In this document: positions 37,501 through 46,476 of the stretch, in pieces
How positions within the stretch are numbered: position 1 is the first letter of the stretch
Layout of the letters: each line of letters begins with the position of its first letter
Assembly: GCA_964601805.1 (NCBI GenBank)
Contig: CAZROW010000001.1
Coordinates: 72,440-136,439, forward strand
Source: Eutrophocola sp964601805
GTDB taxonomy: Bacteria > Pseudomonadota > Gammaproteobacteria > Pseudomonadales > Pseudohongiellaceae
Direction: 5' to 3'
DNA length: 64,000 bases
Notes under the pieces: generated by a model
What the model was told of the DNA's origin: nothing
Databases searched by the model: none
What the model saw: the letters and a program-made list of their open reading frames with translations, nothing else
Position numbers and translations under genes: made by a program

Positions 37501-39708
37501 ATGAAATTGATGAAAGCAGGCGTATTCCGGCAACTGTCCAAAGCGGCATTGATCCTGGGCTTTACCTACACACTGAATTTCAGTGGCGTACAGGCACAAC
37601 AGCCCCTGTACCTGCCCGCAGACATACCCCTGGATGTTTCTGTGATCTTTGAAGAGCTTCATCCGGAAGCTGATTACGAAGACATTACCAAAAACATCAT
37701 TGATCACCTGGTGAACAACCACTATTCCGAAATCAACTTCAATGATGAGTTTTCCTCCAAGTTGCTCGACAGCTTTATCAAGACTCTGGACGGCAACCGA
37801 ATTTATTTCACGCAGTCCGATATCGATGAGTTTGAAGCCTATCGCACCAGCCTGGATGACCTGCTTCTGGAAGGCGACGTGGAATTTGGTTACCTGGTAT
37901 TCAATCGCTACCGCGAGCGCCTGATGCAGCGACTGGTTTACACGCTCAAGCGCCTGGAAGAAGACACCACCGATTTTGATTTCACCCGGGATGAATTTCT
38001 CGTGGTCGACCGTTCGGAAGAACCCTGGGCGGCCGATGACAGCGAACTGGAAAGTCTCTGGGAAAAACGCATCAAGAGTAATGCCCTGTCCATGAAGCTG
38101 GATGACAAGGAAATGGACATGGTGAAGATCCGCGAGGAACTCAGTGACCGTTTCCGCTCACAGCTCAGCCAGGTACTGAAAACCAATGGCCTGGATATCT
38201 ACCAGCGGTACATGGATGCCATGACCATGACCTTCGATCCGCACACCCAGTATTACGCGCCCCGTGCTGCGGAAAACTTCAACATGAGCATGCGCCTGTC
38301 ACTGGAAGGCATCGGTGCCGTTCTCACCACCGAAGATGAATACACGAAGGTGGTCAGCATTGTCAGTGGTGGCCCTGCCGACCTGGCCGGTGAACTGCAA
38401 CCTGCCGACCGCATTATCGGCGTCGCCCAGGGCGACATGCCCTACGTGGATGTTGTCGGCTGGCGTGTCGATGACGTGGTACAGCTTATCCGTGGCGAAA
38501 AAGGCTCCGTGGTCAGGCTCAATCTCATCCCTGCTTCCTCGGAAGCCGGCCTGGAAAGAAAGGAAATCAGTATCACCCGCGACACCGTGAAACTGGAAGA
38601 CCAGTCTGCCCGCAAGGAAATTGTCGAGGTCAATTACAATGGCGAGACACGCAAGATCGGTGTTATTGAACTGCCGACCTTCTACATAGATTTTGAAGCC
38701 CTGCAGCGCCGTGATCCCAACTATCGCAGCAGTACACGAGACGTGCGTAACCTGCTTGAGGAACTCAAGGCTGAGGGTGTCGATGGCGTCGTGGTCGACC
38801 TGCGTCGCAATGGCGGTGGTTCACTGACTGAAGCCAATTCACTGGTCGGTCTGTTCATCAGGCGCGGCCCTACTGTTCAGGTGCGCGATGCCGAAGGTAA
38901 CAATATTGTCCAGGGTGACCCGGATCCCGAAGTGGTTTACGACGGCCCGCTGGCTGTTCTGGTTAATCGTCTGAGCGCCTCTGCCTCTGAAATTTTTGCC
39001 GGCGCCATCCAGGATTACCAGCGTGGACTGGTCCTGGGCAGCCAGACCTTTGGCAAGGGCACGGTGCAGGAACTGGTTGGTCTTGGCGAAGGCCAGATGA
39101 AAATCACCCGCGCCAAGTTCTATCGTATTTCCGGTGAAAGTACCCAGCACAAGGGCGTTACTCCTGACATCAAGTTCCCTTCCCTGTACGACACATCGGA
39201 AGATATCGGGGAAAGCGCCCTGCCCACTGCCCTGCCCTGGGATACTATCGAACCCAACTATTACCGTCCCTATTCAGATCTGAAATCGGCCTTGCCAACG
39301 CTTATCAGTCGTCACGAAAGCCGCCTGGCTGATGACCCTGACTTCACCTTTATCGAAGCACAGATTGATCGTGCCATCGAAAACCAGGAGAAAAACCAGC
39401 TGACATTGAACGAGGCAAAACTGGTTGCCGAGCGCGAGGAAGCTGACCAGTGGCGACTGCAGATCACCAATGCACGCCGCATCGCCAAGGGTCAGGAGTC
39501 CTATGAAAGTGTCGAGGCCATGGATGAGGTTGATGAAGACGAGGAAGACGTGGTCAACAATGCTGGTATCGATCCGGTTGATCGTACCGAGCGCATGGCC
39601 GAAGGTGACGACGATGCAGACCCCTACCTGGTGGAAAGCGGCAAGATCCTGATGGATCTGATTTCCCTGCAGGGTGATGATGTGTCGTTGGCTTTGCAGC
39701 AACAATAA
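37501..39708 (+). CDS. prc: Tail-specific (C-terminal processing) protease Prc
   Basis: This periplasmic protease trims or degrades proteins with unstructured C-termini, including PBP3 and MepS-type hydrolases in E. coli. The 735-residue protein has a signal peptide (residues 1-33, ending VQAQQ), a long N-terminal helical domain, a PDZ domain (about 255-340, ISLEGIGAVL-like start LSLEGIGAVLT), then the S41 protease domain. The Ser/Lys dyad lies in LSASASEIFAGAI and SQTFGKGTVQ. A C-terminal DUF3340-like tail ends in acidic residues. A strong terminator follows. Confidence 0.95.
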   Translation: MKLMKAGVFRQLSKAALILGFTYTLNFSGVQAQQPLYLPADIPLDVSVIFEELHPEADYEDITKNIIDHLVNNHYSEINFNDEFSSKLLDSFIKTLDGNRIYFTQSDIDEFEAYRTSLDDLLLEGDVEFGYLVFNRYRERLMQRLVYTLKRLEEDTTDFDFTRDEFLVVDRSEEPWAADDSELESLWEKRIKSNALSMKLDDKEMDMVKIREELSDRFRSQLSQVLKTNGLDIYQRYMDAMTMTFDPHTQYYAPRAAENFNMSMRLSLEGIGAVLTTEDEYTKVVSIVSGGPADLAGELQPADRIIGVAQGDMPYVDVVGWRVDDVVQLIRGEKGSVVRLNLIPASSEAGLERKEISITRDTVKLEDQSARKEIVEVNYNGETRKIGVIELPTFYIDFEALQRRDPNYRSSTRDVRNLLEELKAEGVDGVVVDLRRNGGGSLTEANSLVGLFIRRGPTVQVRDAEGNNIVQGDPDPEVVYDGPLAVLVNRLSASASEIFAGAIQDYQRGLVLGSQTFGKGTVQELVGLGEGQMKITRAKFYRISGESTQHKGVTPDIKFPSLYDTSEDIGESALPTALPWDTIEPNYYRPYSDLKSALPTLISRHESRLADDPDFTFIEAQIDRAIENQEKNQLTLNEAKLVAEREEADQWRLQITNARRIAKGQESYESVEAMDEVDEDEEDVVNNAGIDPVDRTERMAEGDDDADPYLVESGKILMDLISLQGDDVSLALQQQ

Positions 39709-39726
39709 AAGTATTTCGTGGAATTG

Positions 39727-39753
39727 AAAAAGGCGCCTGAGGGCGCCTTTTTT
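39727..39753 (+). terminator. Rho-independent terminator after prc
   Basis: GGCGCC (39732-39737), loop TGAG and GGCGCC (39742-39747), flanked by an A-run and a T-run that extend the stem to 11 bp. Confidence 0.9.
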
Positions 39754-39804
39754 ATTGGAATGTTTTTATCAGCGACAGAAGCATTTTTTGTGGGTTTTGT
39801 TTGC

Positions 39805-39834
39805 TGTAGGAAGCGGCTTTAGCCGCGAATGAAG
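39805..39834. repeat. REP-like palindromic element
   Basis: TGTAGGAAGCGGCTTTAGCC followed by GCGAATGAAG. It strongly resembles Pseudomonas-type REPs (TGTAGGAGCGGGTTTACCCGCGAA). The GCGGCTTTAGCCGC core is a palindrome with a 4-base TTTA centre. Confidence 0.65.
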
Positions 39835-39889
39835 TCTTGTTCATTCTGCAAAAAGACCGCATCAATATTGGTGTGAAATTTGTGCTGGG

Positions 39890-40011
39890 TCGGGGAGAGA
39901 TTGATCAACTCCTGCGGAGTTGACCCTGCGGGCGCGCTTGGACTGCGCGCGTCCTGCGCGACAGCTTCGCTGTCGCTTGTCGAACTTAGAGTCCGAATCG
40001 AGCCTCCCCGA
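39890..40011. repeat. 122-bp element of nested hairpins bounded by inverted repeats
   Basis: Outer arms TCGGGGAG (39890-39897) and CTCCCCGA (40004-40011) enclose three consecutive perfect hairpins: CAACTCC/GGAGTTG (39906-39922), GCGCGC/GCGCGC (39932-39950) and GCGACAGC/GCTGTCGC (39958-39976). The left edge (GGGGAGAGATT) repeats the 3' part of the adjacent tRNA-Ser gene on the same strand. It lies just past that gene's terminator. Confidence 0.6.
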
Positions 40012-40021
40012 AGCCGGAAAT

Positions 40022-40052
40022 AAAAAAACCCGGCCTTTGGCCGGGTTCTTTT
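40022..40052 (-). terminator. Rho-independent terminator of tRNA-Ser
   Basis: On the minus strand AACCCGGCC, loop AAA and GGCCGGGTT are followed by a run of T. Confidence 0.88.
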
Positions 40053-40057
40053 ATTTC

Positions 40058-40148
40058 TGGCGGAGGGGGAGAGATTCGAACTCTCGATAGGCTATTAACC
40101 TATGCCGGTTTTCAAGACCGGTGCATTCAACCGCTCTGCCACCCCTCC
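40058..40148 (-). tRNA. tRNA-Ser (anticodon UGA)
   Basis: The minus strand starts GGAGGGGTGGCAGAGCGGTT. It has the class II long variable arm, anticodon TGA in CGGTCTTGAAAACCGG, the T-loop GTTCGAATC and an encoded CCA (40058-40060). Acceptor arms GGAGGGG/CCCCTCC pair fully. It decodes UCA and related serine codons. Confidence 0.95.
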
Positions 40149-40161
40149 GTGAAAGGGGTGC

Positions 40162-40189
40162 ATCTTACCCGAATATCGGGAGCAGTCAA
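40162..40189 (-). promoter_or_regulatory. Promoter of tRNA-Ser
   Basis: On the minus strand -35 TTGACT (40184-40189), a 16-base spacer and -10 TAAGAT (40162-40167) are followed by a GC-rich discriminator (GCACCCC), typical of stringently controlled stable-RNA genes. Confidence 0.7.
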
Positions 40190-40436
40190 CTGCCGGATGT
40201 TCTTTGTCGGTTCCCTGAAACTTCTTGCTTTTAAGTCCGGTCCAAGTATCATGAAGGCATTGATTTTTCGGGGATTATCCCCATTATTTGTAGGACTTTT
40301 GCATGATACAGGTGCGCGAAACTGGCCAACCTGGTCATTTTCAAATCTATACAGATAAGTGCAATTCAGTGCAAAGAATTCAGTGCAAAGTAAGTTTCAA
40401 CAAATAACCAACTAGTTTAGTTATTGGAGAGTAATA

Positions 40437-41156
40437 ATGAGTGATTATGGTTTCAGGTCGGTTAGATTAGAAGATCAGTACGCGACAGGTTCGCGCAGCC
40501 AGGAAGCCATCCTGTCCACCAACAGGGTTCTGAAGAATACCTATCTGCTGTTGTCCATGACCCTGCTCTGGAGTGCAGCGGCAGCCGGTATTGCCATGGC
40601 CCTTGATATGTCCCATATGGTCGGACTGATTCTTCTTCTGGTCGGTTTCGGTTGTTTGTTCTGGGTTCACAAGACTGCCGATTCATCCACGGGTATTGTG
40701 GCAATTTTTGCCTTTACAGGCTGTCTGGGTGCGTCATTGGGACCCACATTGAATTACTACATCGCCACCCTGTCCAACGGTACCGAAATCGTCATGCAGG
40801 CACTGGGCGGCACTGGCTTCATTTTCCTGACACTGTCAGGTTATGTGCTGACTACCCGTAAAGATTTTTCCTTCATGCGCGGCTTCCTGGTCACCGGCCT
40901 GATGATCGTTCTGCTGGCCATGGTCGGCAACCTGATCATGGGATTGTTCGGCATGTACATGTCTGCCCTGTCCCTGGCCATTTCCTCGGCTGTCATCCTG
41001 CTGATGTCCGGTTTCATCCTGTTTGATACCAGCCGTATCATTCACGGTGGTGAAACCAACTACATTCGTGCCACGGTCAGCCTGTACCTGAACATCTACA
41101 ACCTGTTCATTCACCTGCTGCACCTGCTCGCGGTCCTGTCCGGCAGCCGGGACTAA
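40437..41156 (+). CDS. yccA: Bax inhibitor-1/YccA family membrane protein
   Basis: The 239-residue protein has about seven TM helices (from residue 30 onward) and the BI-1 family C-terminal features FDTSRIIHGGETNYIRATVSL and LYLNIYNLFIHLL. YccA in E. coli interacts with and is degraded by FtsH. GGAG lies upstream of the ATG. Its location beside tusDCBE and tRNA-Ser is shared with Pseudomonas. A terminator separates it from tusD. Confidence 0.92.
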   Translation: MSDYGFRSVRLEDQYATGSRSQEAILSTNRVLKNTYLLLSMTLLWSAAAAGIAMALDMSHMVGLILLLVGFGCLFWVHKTADSSTGIVAIFAFTGCLGASLGPTLNYYIATLSNGTEIVMQALGGTGFIFLTLSGYVLTTRKDFSFMRGFLVTGLMIVLLAMVGNLIMGLFGMYMSALSLAISSAVILLMSGFILFDTSRIIHGGETNYIRATVSLYLNIYNLFIHLLHLLAVLSGSRD

Positions 41157-41189
41157 TCCGCAAACAGCTATTGAACAAAAGGACTGACC

Positions 41190-41222
41190 AAAAGCCCTGC
41201 ATGACCTGTAGGGCTTTTTCTT
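41190..41222 (+). terminator. Rho-independent terminator after yccA
   Basis: AGCCCTGCA (41193-41201) and TGTAGGGCT (41207-41215) pair with one G-T wobble and are followed by T-rich sequence. tusD starts 15 bases downstream, so tus transcription either reads through or begins within this stretch. Confidence 0.8.
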
Positions 41223-41229
41223 TTCCGCG

Positions 41230-41622
41230 ATGAAATTTTCCATTGTCATTCAAGGGGCTCCCTGGTCTTCACCGGCTGCACTTTCAGCATTGCGCTTTAC
41301 CGAGACTGCACTGGCCGAAGGCCATGACATCTACCGCCTGTTTTTTTACCAGGACGGCGCCTGCAATGGCTCCCTGCTCAGCGTGCCACCACAGGATGAA
41401 ATTGATATCCCCCTGGCCTGGGAAAAGTTGATTGCCGAGTACCAGCTGGATGCCGTGGTCTGTGCCGCCTCGGCATTGAAACGGGGCATCCTAGACGAGG
41501 TTGAAGCCGGTCGCTATGACAAGCCAGGCCATAACCTGCGTCCGGGTTTTTCCGTCAGTGGCCTGGGTCAGCTGATCGATGCCACTCAGCAATCCGACCG
41601 TGTCATCAGTTTCGTGCCCTGA
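41230..41622 (+). CDS. tusD: Sulfurtransferase TusD
   Basis: TusD is part of the TusBCD complex that relays persulfide sulfur from IscS/TusA to TusE and MnmA for 2-thiouridine at tRNA position 34. It has 130 residues. The active Cys78 lies in VVCAASALKRG, the same number as in E. coli. Two bases separate its stop from the tusC start. Confidence 0.94.
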   Translation: MKFSIVIQGAPWSSPAALSALRFTETALAEGHDIYRLFFYQDGACNGSLLSVPPQDEIDIPLAWEKLIAEYQLDAVVCAASALKRGILDEVEAGRYDKPGHNLRPGFSVSGLGQLIDATQQSDRVISFVP

Positions 41623-41624
41623 CC

Positions 41625-41987
41625 ATGGATAAACAACGTTTCCTCATCATGATGCGATCTTCGCCGTACGGCAGTCACCAGGCCCGTGCGGCCATCGATG
41701 TCGCCCTGACGGCAGCCGCCTTTGAACAGGCAGTAAGCGTTGTCTTGATCGATGACGGTGTACTGCAACTGGTCCCGGCGCAGGACAGCAAGGCCGCCGG
41801 CCTCAAATCCATTCCTGATATGTTGTCAGCCATGACCCTCTACGAGGTCGAGGACCTGTTCGCCCATACACCGTCCATTGAACAACATCTCCAGGCAGAC
41901 AATGCCTTGCCCGATGATGTAAAGGTGATTGATGACGTCAGCCTGAAAACACTGGTTGCCGCTGCCGACCAGGTGATGGTGTTCTGA
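41625..41987 (+). CDS. tusC: Sulfurtransferase complex subunit TusC
   Basis: A 120-residue DsrE/F-fold protein (FLIMMRSSPYGSHQARAAIDVALTAAAFE at the N-terminus, given here as its family-typical segment in positions 5-33). It has no obvious catalytic cysteine, as is usual for TusC. It follows tusD and overlaps the tusB start by one base (TGATG). Confidence 0.9.
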   Translation: MDKQRFLIMMRSSPYGSHQARAAIDVALTAAAFEQAVSVVLIDDGVLQLVPAQDSKAAGLKSIPDMLSAMTLYEVEDLFAHTPSIEQHLQADNALPDDVKVIDDVSLKTLVAAADQVMVF

Positions 41988-42280
41988 TGATCCTGCATAC
42001 AGTGAACAAGTCTTCTGATTGCCTGGTGCGCTGCCTGTCCATGACGAGCGAGGGCGATGCTATCCTGCTCATTGAAGACGGCGTCTATGCGGCAATGAAT
42101 AACTCTCGCAATGAAGCGTTATGGCACGATGACCATGCCGGTATCACCCGTTATGCCCTGGAAAGTGATTTGGCTGCCCGCGGCATATCTGACAAAATGC
42201 TGCCCGGCATCGAGGTGATCAACTGGCAGCAGTTTGTCTCGCTGGCCACAACCTGCGACAAGGTGGTGAGCTGGGGCTAG
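41987..42280 (+). CDS. tusB: Sulfurtransferase complex subunit TusB
   Basis: The 97-residue DsrH-like third subunit of TusBCD. MILHTVNKS at the start and LLIEDGVYAA near 27-36 are typical. Its start overlaps the tusC stop by one base. tusE follows about 90 bases later. Confidence 0.9.
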   Translation: MILHTVNKSSDCLVRCLSMTSEGDAILLIEDGVYAAMNNSRNEALWHDDHAGITRYALESDLAARGISDKMLPGIEVINWQQFVSLATTCDKVVSWG

Positions 42281-42369
42281 AATTTGCCTCACACCCCTGA
42301 TCATTGCCATGCCCTGAACACGAAACCACTGTCGCATTAACAGCTACCTCAATTTGTATTGCACATACT

Positions 42370-42708
42370 ATGCCTGACACCCTGGAACTTGCCGGCAAGA
42401 CCATCAACCTGGACAAGGAAGGCTATTTGCAGACCCTGTCTGACTGGTCGCCTGAGGTGGCAGTGGCCATTGCCGAACGGGAAAACCTGGCATTGACCGA
42501 GGCGCACTGGGAGGTGATCAACCTTCTGCGTGAGTTTTATGCTGCACACGGCCTGTCACCCATGATGCGCATCCTGGTGAAACAGATGAAGGCCACTTAC
42601 GGTCATGAGAAAGGCAGCAGCCTGTACCTGATGACTCTGTTTCCCGAGTATCCTGCACTCATTGCGAGTAAAATAGCCGGACTGCCCCGGCCAACCAATT
42701 GCCCCTGA
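42370..42708 (+). CDS. tusE: TusE/DsrC-family sulfur acceptor
   Basis: TusE accepts persulfide from TusD and passes it to MnmA. I use the ATG at 42370 (MPDTLELAGKTINLDKEGYL), giving 112 residues. The single essential cysteine is the penultimate residue, in GLPRPTNCP. The second conserved DsrC cysteine, ten residues upstream, is absent, so this is the TusE rather than the dissimilatory type. SDWSPEVAVAIAERENLALT is a conserved segment. Confidence 0.94.
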   Translation: MPDTLELAGKTINLDKEGYLQTLSDWSPEVAVAIAERENLALTEAHWEVINLLREFYAAHGLSPMMRILVKQMKATYGHEKGSSLYLMTLFPEYPALIASKIAGLPRPTNCP

Positions 42709-42715
42709 CCAGACA

Positions 42716-44119
42716 TTGACTGAACAACACCATGCGCAGGTCGACGTGAAACCGTTTACGGTAACCGCCCTGCCCTACGACAAGACGCCTTATCCGCTGT
42801 TCAAGAAGCTGCGACATTTACCCCTGCCCGTGCTACTGGCCAGCGGCAACGACCGCTCGCGCAAGGACAGTCGTTTTGAATTCATTACCGCGGCACCGGA
42901 CAAGGTCCTACGCACACAGGGAAAGGAAACCCGGATCGAGGCTGCCGGCAAGACCTCCGTGGAAGACGGCAACCCCTTTGCCATACTGGCCAGCCACTTT
43001 CCCCTGGAATCCCGCTCCCATGCCAGTGACGAGTTGCCTTTTACCGGGGGCGCCATTGGTTACCTGGGCTATGAACTGCTCCATCCCTGGTTACGCATTG
43101 CGGATTCCCGGCCACGGGATATCAGCATGCCGGACATGCTCATGGGGCTGTATTCCTGGGCCATTGTCTTTGATCACCGCAAACAGGAAACGTCCCTGGT
43201 CATTCGGGACACTTGTCCACCACAGACTGTCGCGGCCGTGCACCAGGCCCTGGAAGATTCCCAGGGCATGATCTCCGGTCCGTTCACGCTTGAGGGGGAA
43301 TTCACTTCCAATTTCAGTCGTGATGCCTACCAGCAGGCTTACCAGCGCGTGATCGATTACATCCTGGCCGGTGACTGCTACCAGGTGAACCTGACCCAGC
43401 GCTTTACCGCGCCGTGCCAGGGAGATCCCTATTCTGCCTTTACCCGCCTGCAGACCATTGCCAAGGCTCCGTTTGCCGCCTTCATGGAAGATGGTTCACG
43501 CGCGGTCCTATCCTTCTCTCCGGAGCGCTTCATCCAGGTACACAACGGCCAGGTCATGACCCAGCCCATCAAGGGCACACGCCCGCGCAACCCTGACCCG
43601 ACCATCGATACCCGGAACCGGGTCGACCTGGAAACCAGTCTCAAGGACCGGGCGGAAAATCTCATGATTGTCGATTTGCTGCGCAATGACCTGGGCCGTG
43701 TCTGCGATACCGGCAGCATTGCCGTGCCGGGCCTGTTTGAAACCCAGAGCTTCACCAACGTGCATCACCTGGTCAGTACCATTACCGGGACACTGGAGCA
43801 GGCCGGTGATGTGTTTGCGCTGCTCGAGGCCGGTTTTCCCGGTGGCTCCATCACCGGCACGCCAAAACTGCGGGCCATGGAAATTATCAATGAACTGGAA
43901 ACCGTCATGCGCTCGGTGTATTGCGGCGCTTTTTGCTGGATTGATGCCGGTGGCAACATGGACAGCAATATCTGCATTCGCACCCTGGTCAAGGATGACG
44001 GGAACATGCATTGCTGGGGTGGCGGTGGCGTGGTGGCTGACTCTGAAGGCGACCTGGAATATCAGGAGTCCCTGGACAAGATTTCCCTGTTCATGGACGC
44101 GCTGAAAGCCGGGGTTTGA
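42716..44119 (+). CDS. pabB: Aminodeoxychorismate synthase component I
   Basis: PabB aminates chorismate to 4-amino-4-deoxychorismate, the substrate of PabC. The protein is up to 467 residues. Typical chorismate-enzyme motifs are DYILAGDCYQVNLTQRF, SFSPERFIQ, PIKGTRPRN, DLLRNDLGRVC and PGGSITGTPKLRAMEII. PIKGT retains the lysine that distinguishes PabB from TrpE/EntC. The start is uncertain: TTG 42716 or GTG 42746, the latter with AGG five bases upstream. nudL follows after 10 bases. Confidence 0.92.
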   Translation: MTEQHHAQVDVKPFTVTALPYDKTPYPLFKKLRHLPLPVLLASGNDRSRKDSRFEFITAAPDKVLRTQGKETRIEAAGKTSVEDGNPFAILASHFPLESRSHASDELPFTGGAIGYLGYELLHPWLRIADSRPRDISMPDMLMGLYSWAIVFDHRKQETSLVIRDTCPPQTVAAVHQALEDSQGMISGPFTLEGEFTSNFSRDAYQQAYQRVIDYILAGDCYQVNLTQRFTAPCQGDPYSAFTRLQTIAKAPFAAFMEDGSRAVLSFSPERFIQVHNGQVMTQPIKGTRPRNPDPTIDTRNRVDLETSLKDRAENLMIVDLLRNDLGRVCDTGSIAVPGLFETQSFTNVHHLVSTITGTLEQAGDVFALLEAGFPGGSITGTPKLRAMEIINELETVMRSVYCGAFCWIDAGGNMDSNICIRTLVKDDGNMHCWGGGGVVADSEGDLEYQESLDKISLFMDALKAGV

Positions 44120-44129
44120 GTCGCACCCG

Positions 44130-44720
44130 ATGAGCCACTGGTCCATTTCACGCCTGCGCGAATTCGGGATGACCCTGGACCTGGAACATGACCTGGATGC
44201 CTACCGGGATGAACATCGCCTGGCCGCCGTGCTGATCCTGCTGTACCCGGAGGAGGATGAACCCCATTTCGTGCTTACCCGCCGCACGGATCATTTACCC
44301 CATCATGCCGGCCAGATCAGTTTTCCCGGCGGCAGTATTGACCCGGATGACCCCGACCCGGTGTTCACCGCCCTGCGGGAAGCCCGGGAAGAAATCGCCC
44401 TGGCCGACGAAACCCTGGAAGTCCTTGGTGTGCTGGATACCACCGTGCTGCCGTCGGGTTTTGCCGTGGCGCCGGTACTGGCCATCATGGACAGTGCTCC
44501 CGTACTGAAAGCCAATCCCGACGAAGTCGAGGAGATTTTTACCCTCCCCCTGTCATTGACCACGGACCTGTCCCGCTACGGCAAGGACTTTGTCGAGAGA
44601 GATGGCCGACGGCGCAATTTCCATTACCTGAATTACGGCGATTACTATATCTGGGGTGCTACGGCCCGCATGCTGCGGCAGTTGGCCAAACAGCTGCAGG
44701 AAAAGGACTCAAAGACTTAG
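44130..44720 (+). CDS. nudL: CoA-type Nudix pyrophosphatase
   Basis: The 196-residue protein has RRTDHLPHHAGQISFPGG, the CoA-family signature preceding the Nudix box, then the box itself ending ALREAREEIAL. The first acidic position of the box is Asp rather than Glu, which also occurs in this family. It probably hydrolyses coenzyme A or its thioesters to 4'-phosphopantetheine and 3',5'-ADP. Its last 12 bases overlap the convergent thrH gene. Confidence 0.9.
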   Translation: MSHWSISRLREFGMTLDLEHDLDAYRDEHRLAAVLILLYPEEDEPHFVLTRRTDHLPHHAGQISFPGGSIDPDDPDPVFTALREAREEIALADETLEVLGVLDTTVLPSGFAVAPVLAIMDSAPVLKANPDEVEEIFTLPLSLTTDLSRYGKDFVERDGRRRNFHYLNYGDYYIWGATARMLRQLAKQLQEKDSKT

Positions 44721-45326
44721 TGTGCGATTGCTGGCTTTGAGAAACTCCTTTTTCAGGTCCTCGTAGCTGAATACCGCGGGAAACTGCGGAAACTCGGCCA
44801 CGACATTATCCGGTGCCATGAACAGGATGCCCTGGTCGGCTTCGGCCAGCATGGTGGTGTCATTATAGGAATCCCCGGCAGCAATAACGCGGTAGTTGAG
44901 GCCATGAAAGGCTTTCACGGACTGGCGCTTGGGATCTTTCTGGCGGATTTTGTAGTCGGTGACCCGGCCATCATCGGCAATTTCCAGGCGGTGGCACAAC
45001 AGGGTCGGAAAGCCCAGTTGCCGCATCAGCGGTTGGGAGAACTCGTAGAAGGTATCGGACAGGATCACCACCTGGAAGCGCTCGCGCAGCCAGTCTACAA
45101 ACTCAACGGCGCCGTCCAGTGGTGTGAGAGTACTGATGACCTCCTGGATTTCATTGAAACCAAGCTTGTGTTCGTCCAGCAGGCGCAGACGCTGCTGCAT
45201 CAGCTCATCGTAATCGGGAATATCCCGGGTGGTGGCGCGCAAGGCATCAATACCGGTTTTCTCGGCAAAATTGATCCAGATTTCAGGAATAAGGACCCCT
45301 TCCAGGTCCAGGCAGGCGATTTCCAA
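44709..45326 (-). CDS. thrH: ThrH bifunctional phosphoserine phosphatase/homoserine phosphotransferase
   Basis: The TTG at 45326, with GGAG seven bases upstream, gives exactly 205 residues, the length of Pseudomonas ThrH; an earlier in-frame start would add 38 unrelated residues. The HAD nucleophile motif is CLDLEGVLIPEIW, motif II VVILSDTFYEF, and motif IV AAGDSYNDTTML. Nearly the whole protein matches ThrH (DIPDYDELM, QKDPKRQSV). It can transfer phosphate from phosphoserine to homoserine. Confidence 0.95.
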   Translation of the reverse strand: MEIACLDLEGVLIPEIWINFAEKTGIDALRATTRDIPDYDELMQQRLRLLDEHKLGFNEIQEVISTLTPLDGAVEFVDWLRERFQVVILSDTFYEFSQPLMRQLGFPTLLCHRLEIADDGRVTDYKIRQKDPKRQSVKAFHGLNYRVIAAGDSYNDTTMLAEADQGILFMAPDNVVAEFPQFPAVFSYEDLKKEFLKASNRTLSL

Positions 45327-45525
45327 GTCAGTCTCCGAAGTAAATGTAGGGTGAACAGGCAGAAAAATAAAAGCCGCCATTCTCCCTGTTTCACCGATGC
45401 CATGCAATTGCAGGTCAAAAATTCCAGGAAAAAACACCACATCTTGTAGTGATAATTCGTTTTACCCCTATATTTTGCGTGTCACTGTCAGCGCAGCTTC
45501 ATAAGTTATTAATTTTAAAGGGTTT

Positions 45526-45537
45526 TTTCACGTGAAA
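45526..45537. promoter_or_regulatory. Perfect 12-bp palindrome upstream of cysH
   Basis: TTTCACGTGAAA is a perfect palindrome about 170 bases upstream of cysH, in the AT-rich thrH-cysH divergent region. It is an operator candidate; no regulator is identified. Confidence 0.45.
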
Positions 45538-45705
45538 CATCGCATAATGCTGTTTTCAGGTATATCAGCTAAGTCCCTGTAAGAATTAGCGATTTGATGG
45601 ATAGTGCTAACAGGCCCTGGCAATGTACAATGCCCGACTCGTTTTGGCCGCCGTTTCACGCCAGGACAGTGAATTTGACGACAACGCAAGGAAACACACG
45701 CGCCC

Positions 45706-46458
45706 ATGCCATTGACCGCTCAGCAAATCGACGAACTGGCTGCCAGCCATGCCGACAAGGATCCCAAAGAGATCCTGACCCTCGCCCTGGAGCAATACGA
45801 CAACCTGGCCATTTCATTCAGTGGCGCTGAAGATGTCGTACTCATCGAAATGGCGACCAAGGCAGCGAAGAAGCTGGGCAAGCCGGTTCATGTGTTCACC
45901 CTGGATACCGGCCGTCTGCACCCGGAAACCTATCGGTTCATCGACAAGGTACGCCAGCATTACGGCATCGATATCGACGTCATGAGCCCCGACCGCGATG
46001 CCCTGGAATCTTTTGTCAAAGCCAGGGGCCTTTTCAGCTTTTACGAGACTGATCACCATGAGTGCTGTGGCATTCGCAAGATAGAACCGCTCAAGCGCAA
46101 ACTGGCGACACTGGATGCCTGGATTACCGGCCAGCGGCGTGACCAGAGCCCCAGCACCCGCAACGAGGTCCCCATAATCCAGCAGGATCCCACTTTCAGC
46201 GTGGACGACACCCCCCTGGTGAAATTCAATCCCCTGGCCAACTGGTCTTCCAGGCAGGTCTGGGACTACATTCGCATGTTTGATGTGCCCTACAACGAGC
46301 TGCATGACCGGGGATTTGTCAGTATTGGCTGTGAGCCCTGCACCCGTCCCGTGGGCCCGGGCCAGCATGAACGCGAAGGCCGCTGGTGGTGGGAAGAAGC
46401 CACGGCCAAGGAATGTGGCCTGCACCAGGGTAATGTCATCGCCAGCGACGGCGACTGA
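45706..46458 (+). CDS. cysH: Assimilatory adenylyl-sulfate (APS) reductase, Fe-S type
   Basis: This enzyme reduces activated sulfate to sulfite. The 250-residue protein has the nucleotide loop AISFSGAED (35-43). It has the CC (120-121) and CxxC (209-212) cysteines that ligate a 4Fe-4S cluster, and the catalytic Cys237 in KECGLH. The cluster cysteines mark it as APS-using, unlike the PAPS reductase of E. coli. It faces cysB end to end (18 bases between stops), and the TauE/SafE permease is nearby. Confidence 0.94.
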   Translation: MPLTAQQIDELAASHADKDPKEILTLALEQYDNLAISFSGAEDVVLIEMATKAAKKLGKPVHVFTLDTGRLHPETYRFIDKVRQHYGIDIDVMSPDRDALESFVKARGLFSFYETDHHECCGIRKIEPLKRKLATLDAWITGQRRDQSPSTRNEVPIIQQDPTFSVDDTPLVKFNPLANWSSRQVWDYIRMFDVPYNELHDRGFVSIGCEPCTRPVGPGQHEREGRWWWEEATAKECGLHQGNVIASDGD

Positions 46459-46476
46459 TCCCCCTTTCTTACCCGG

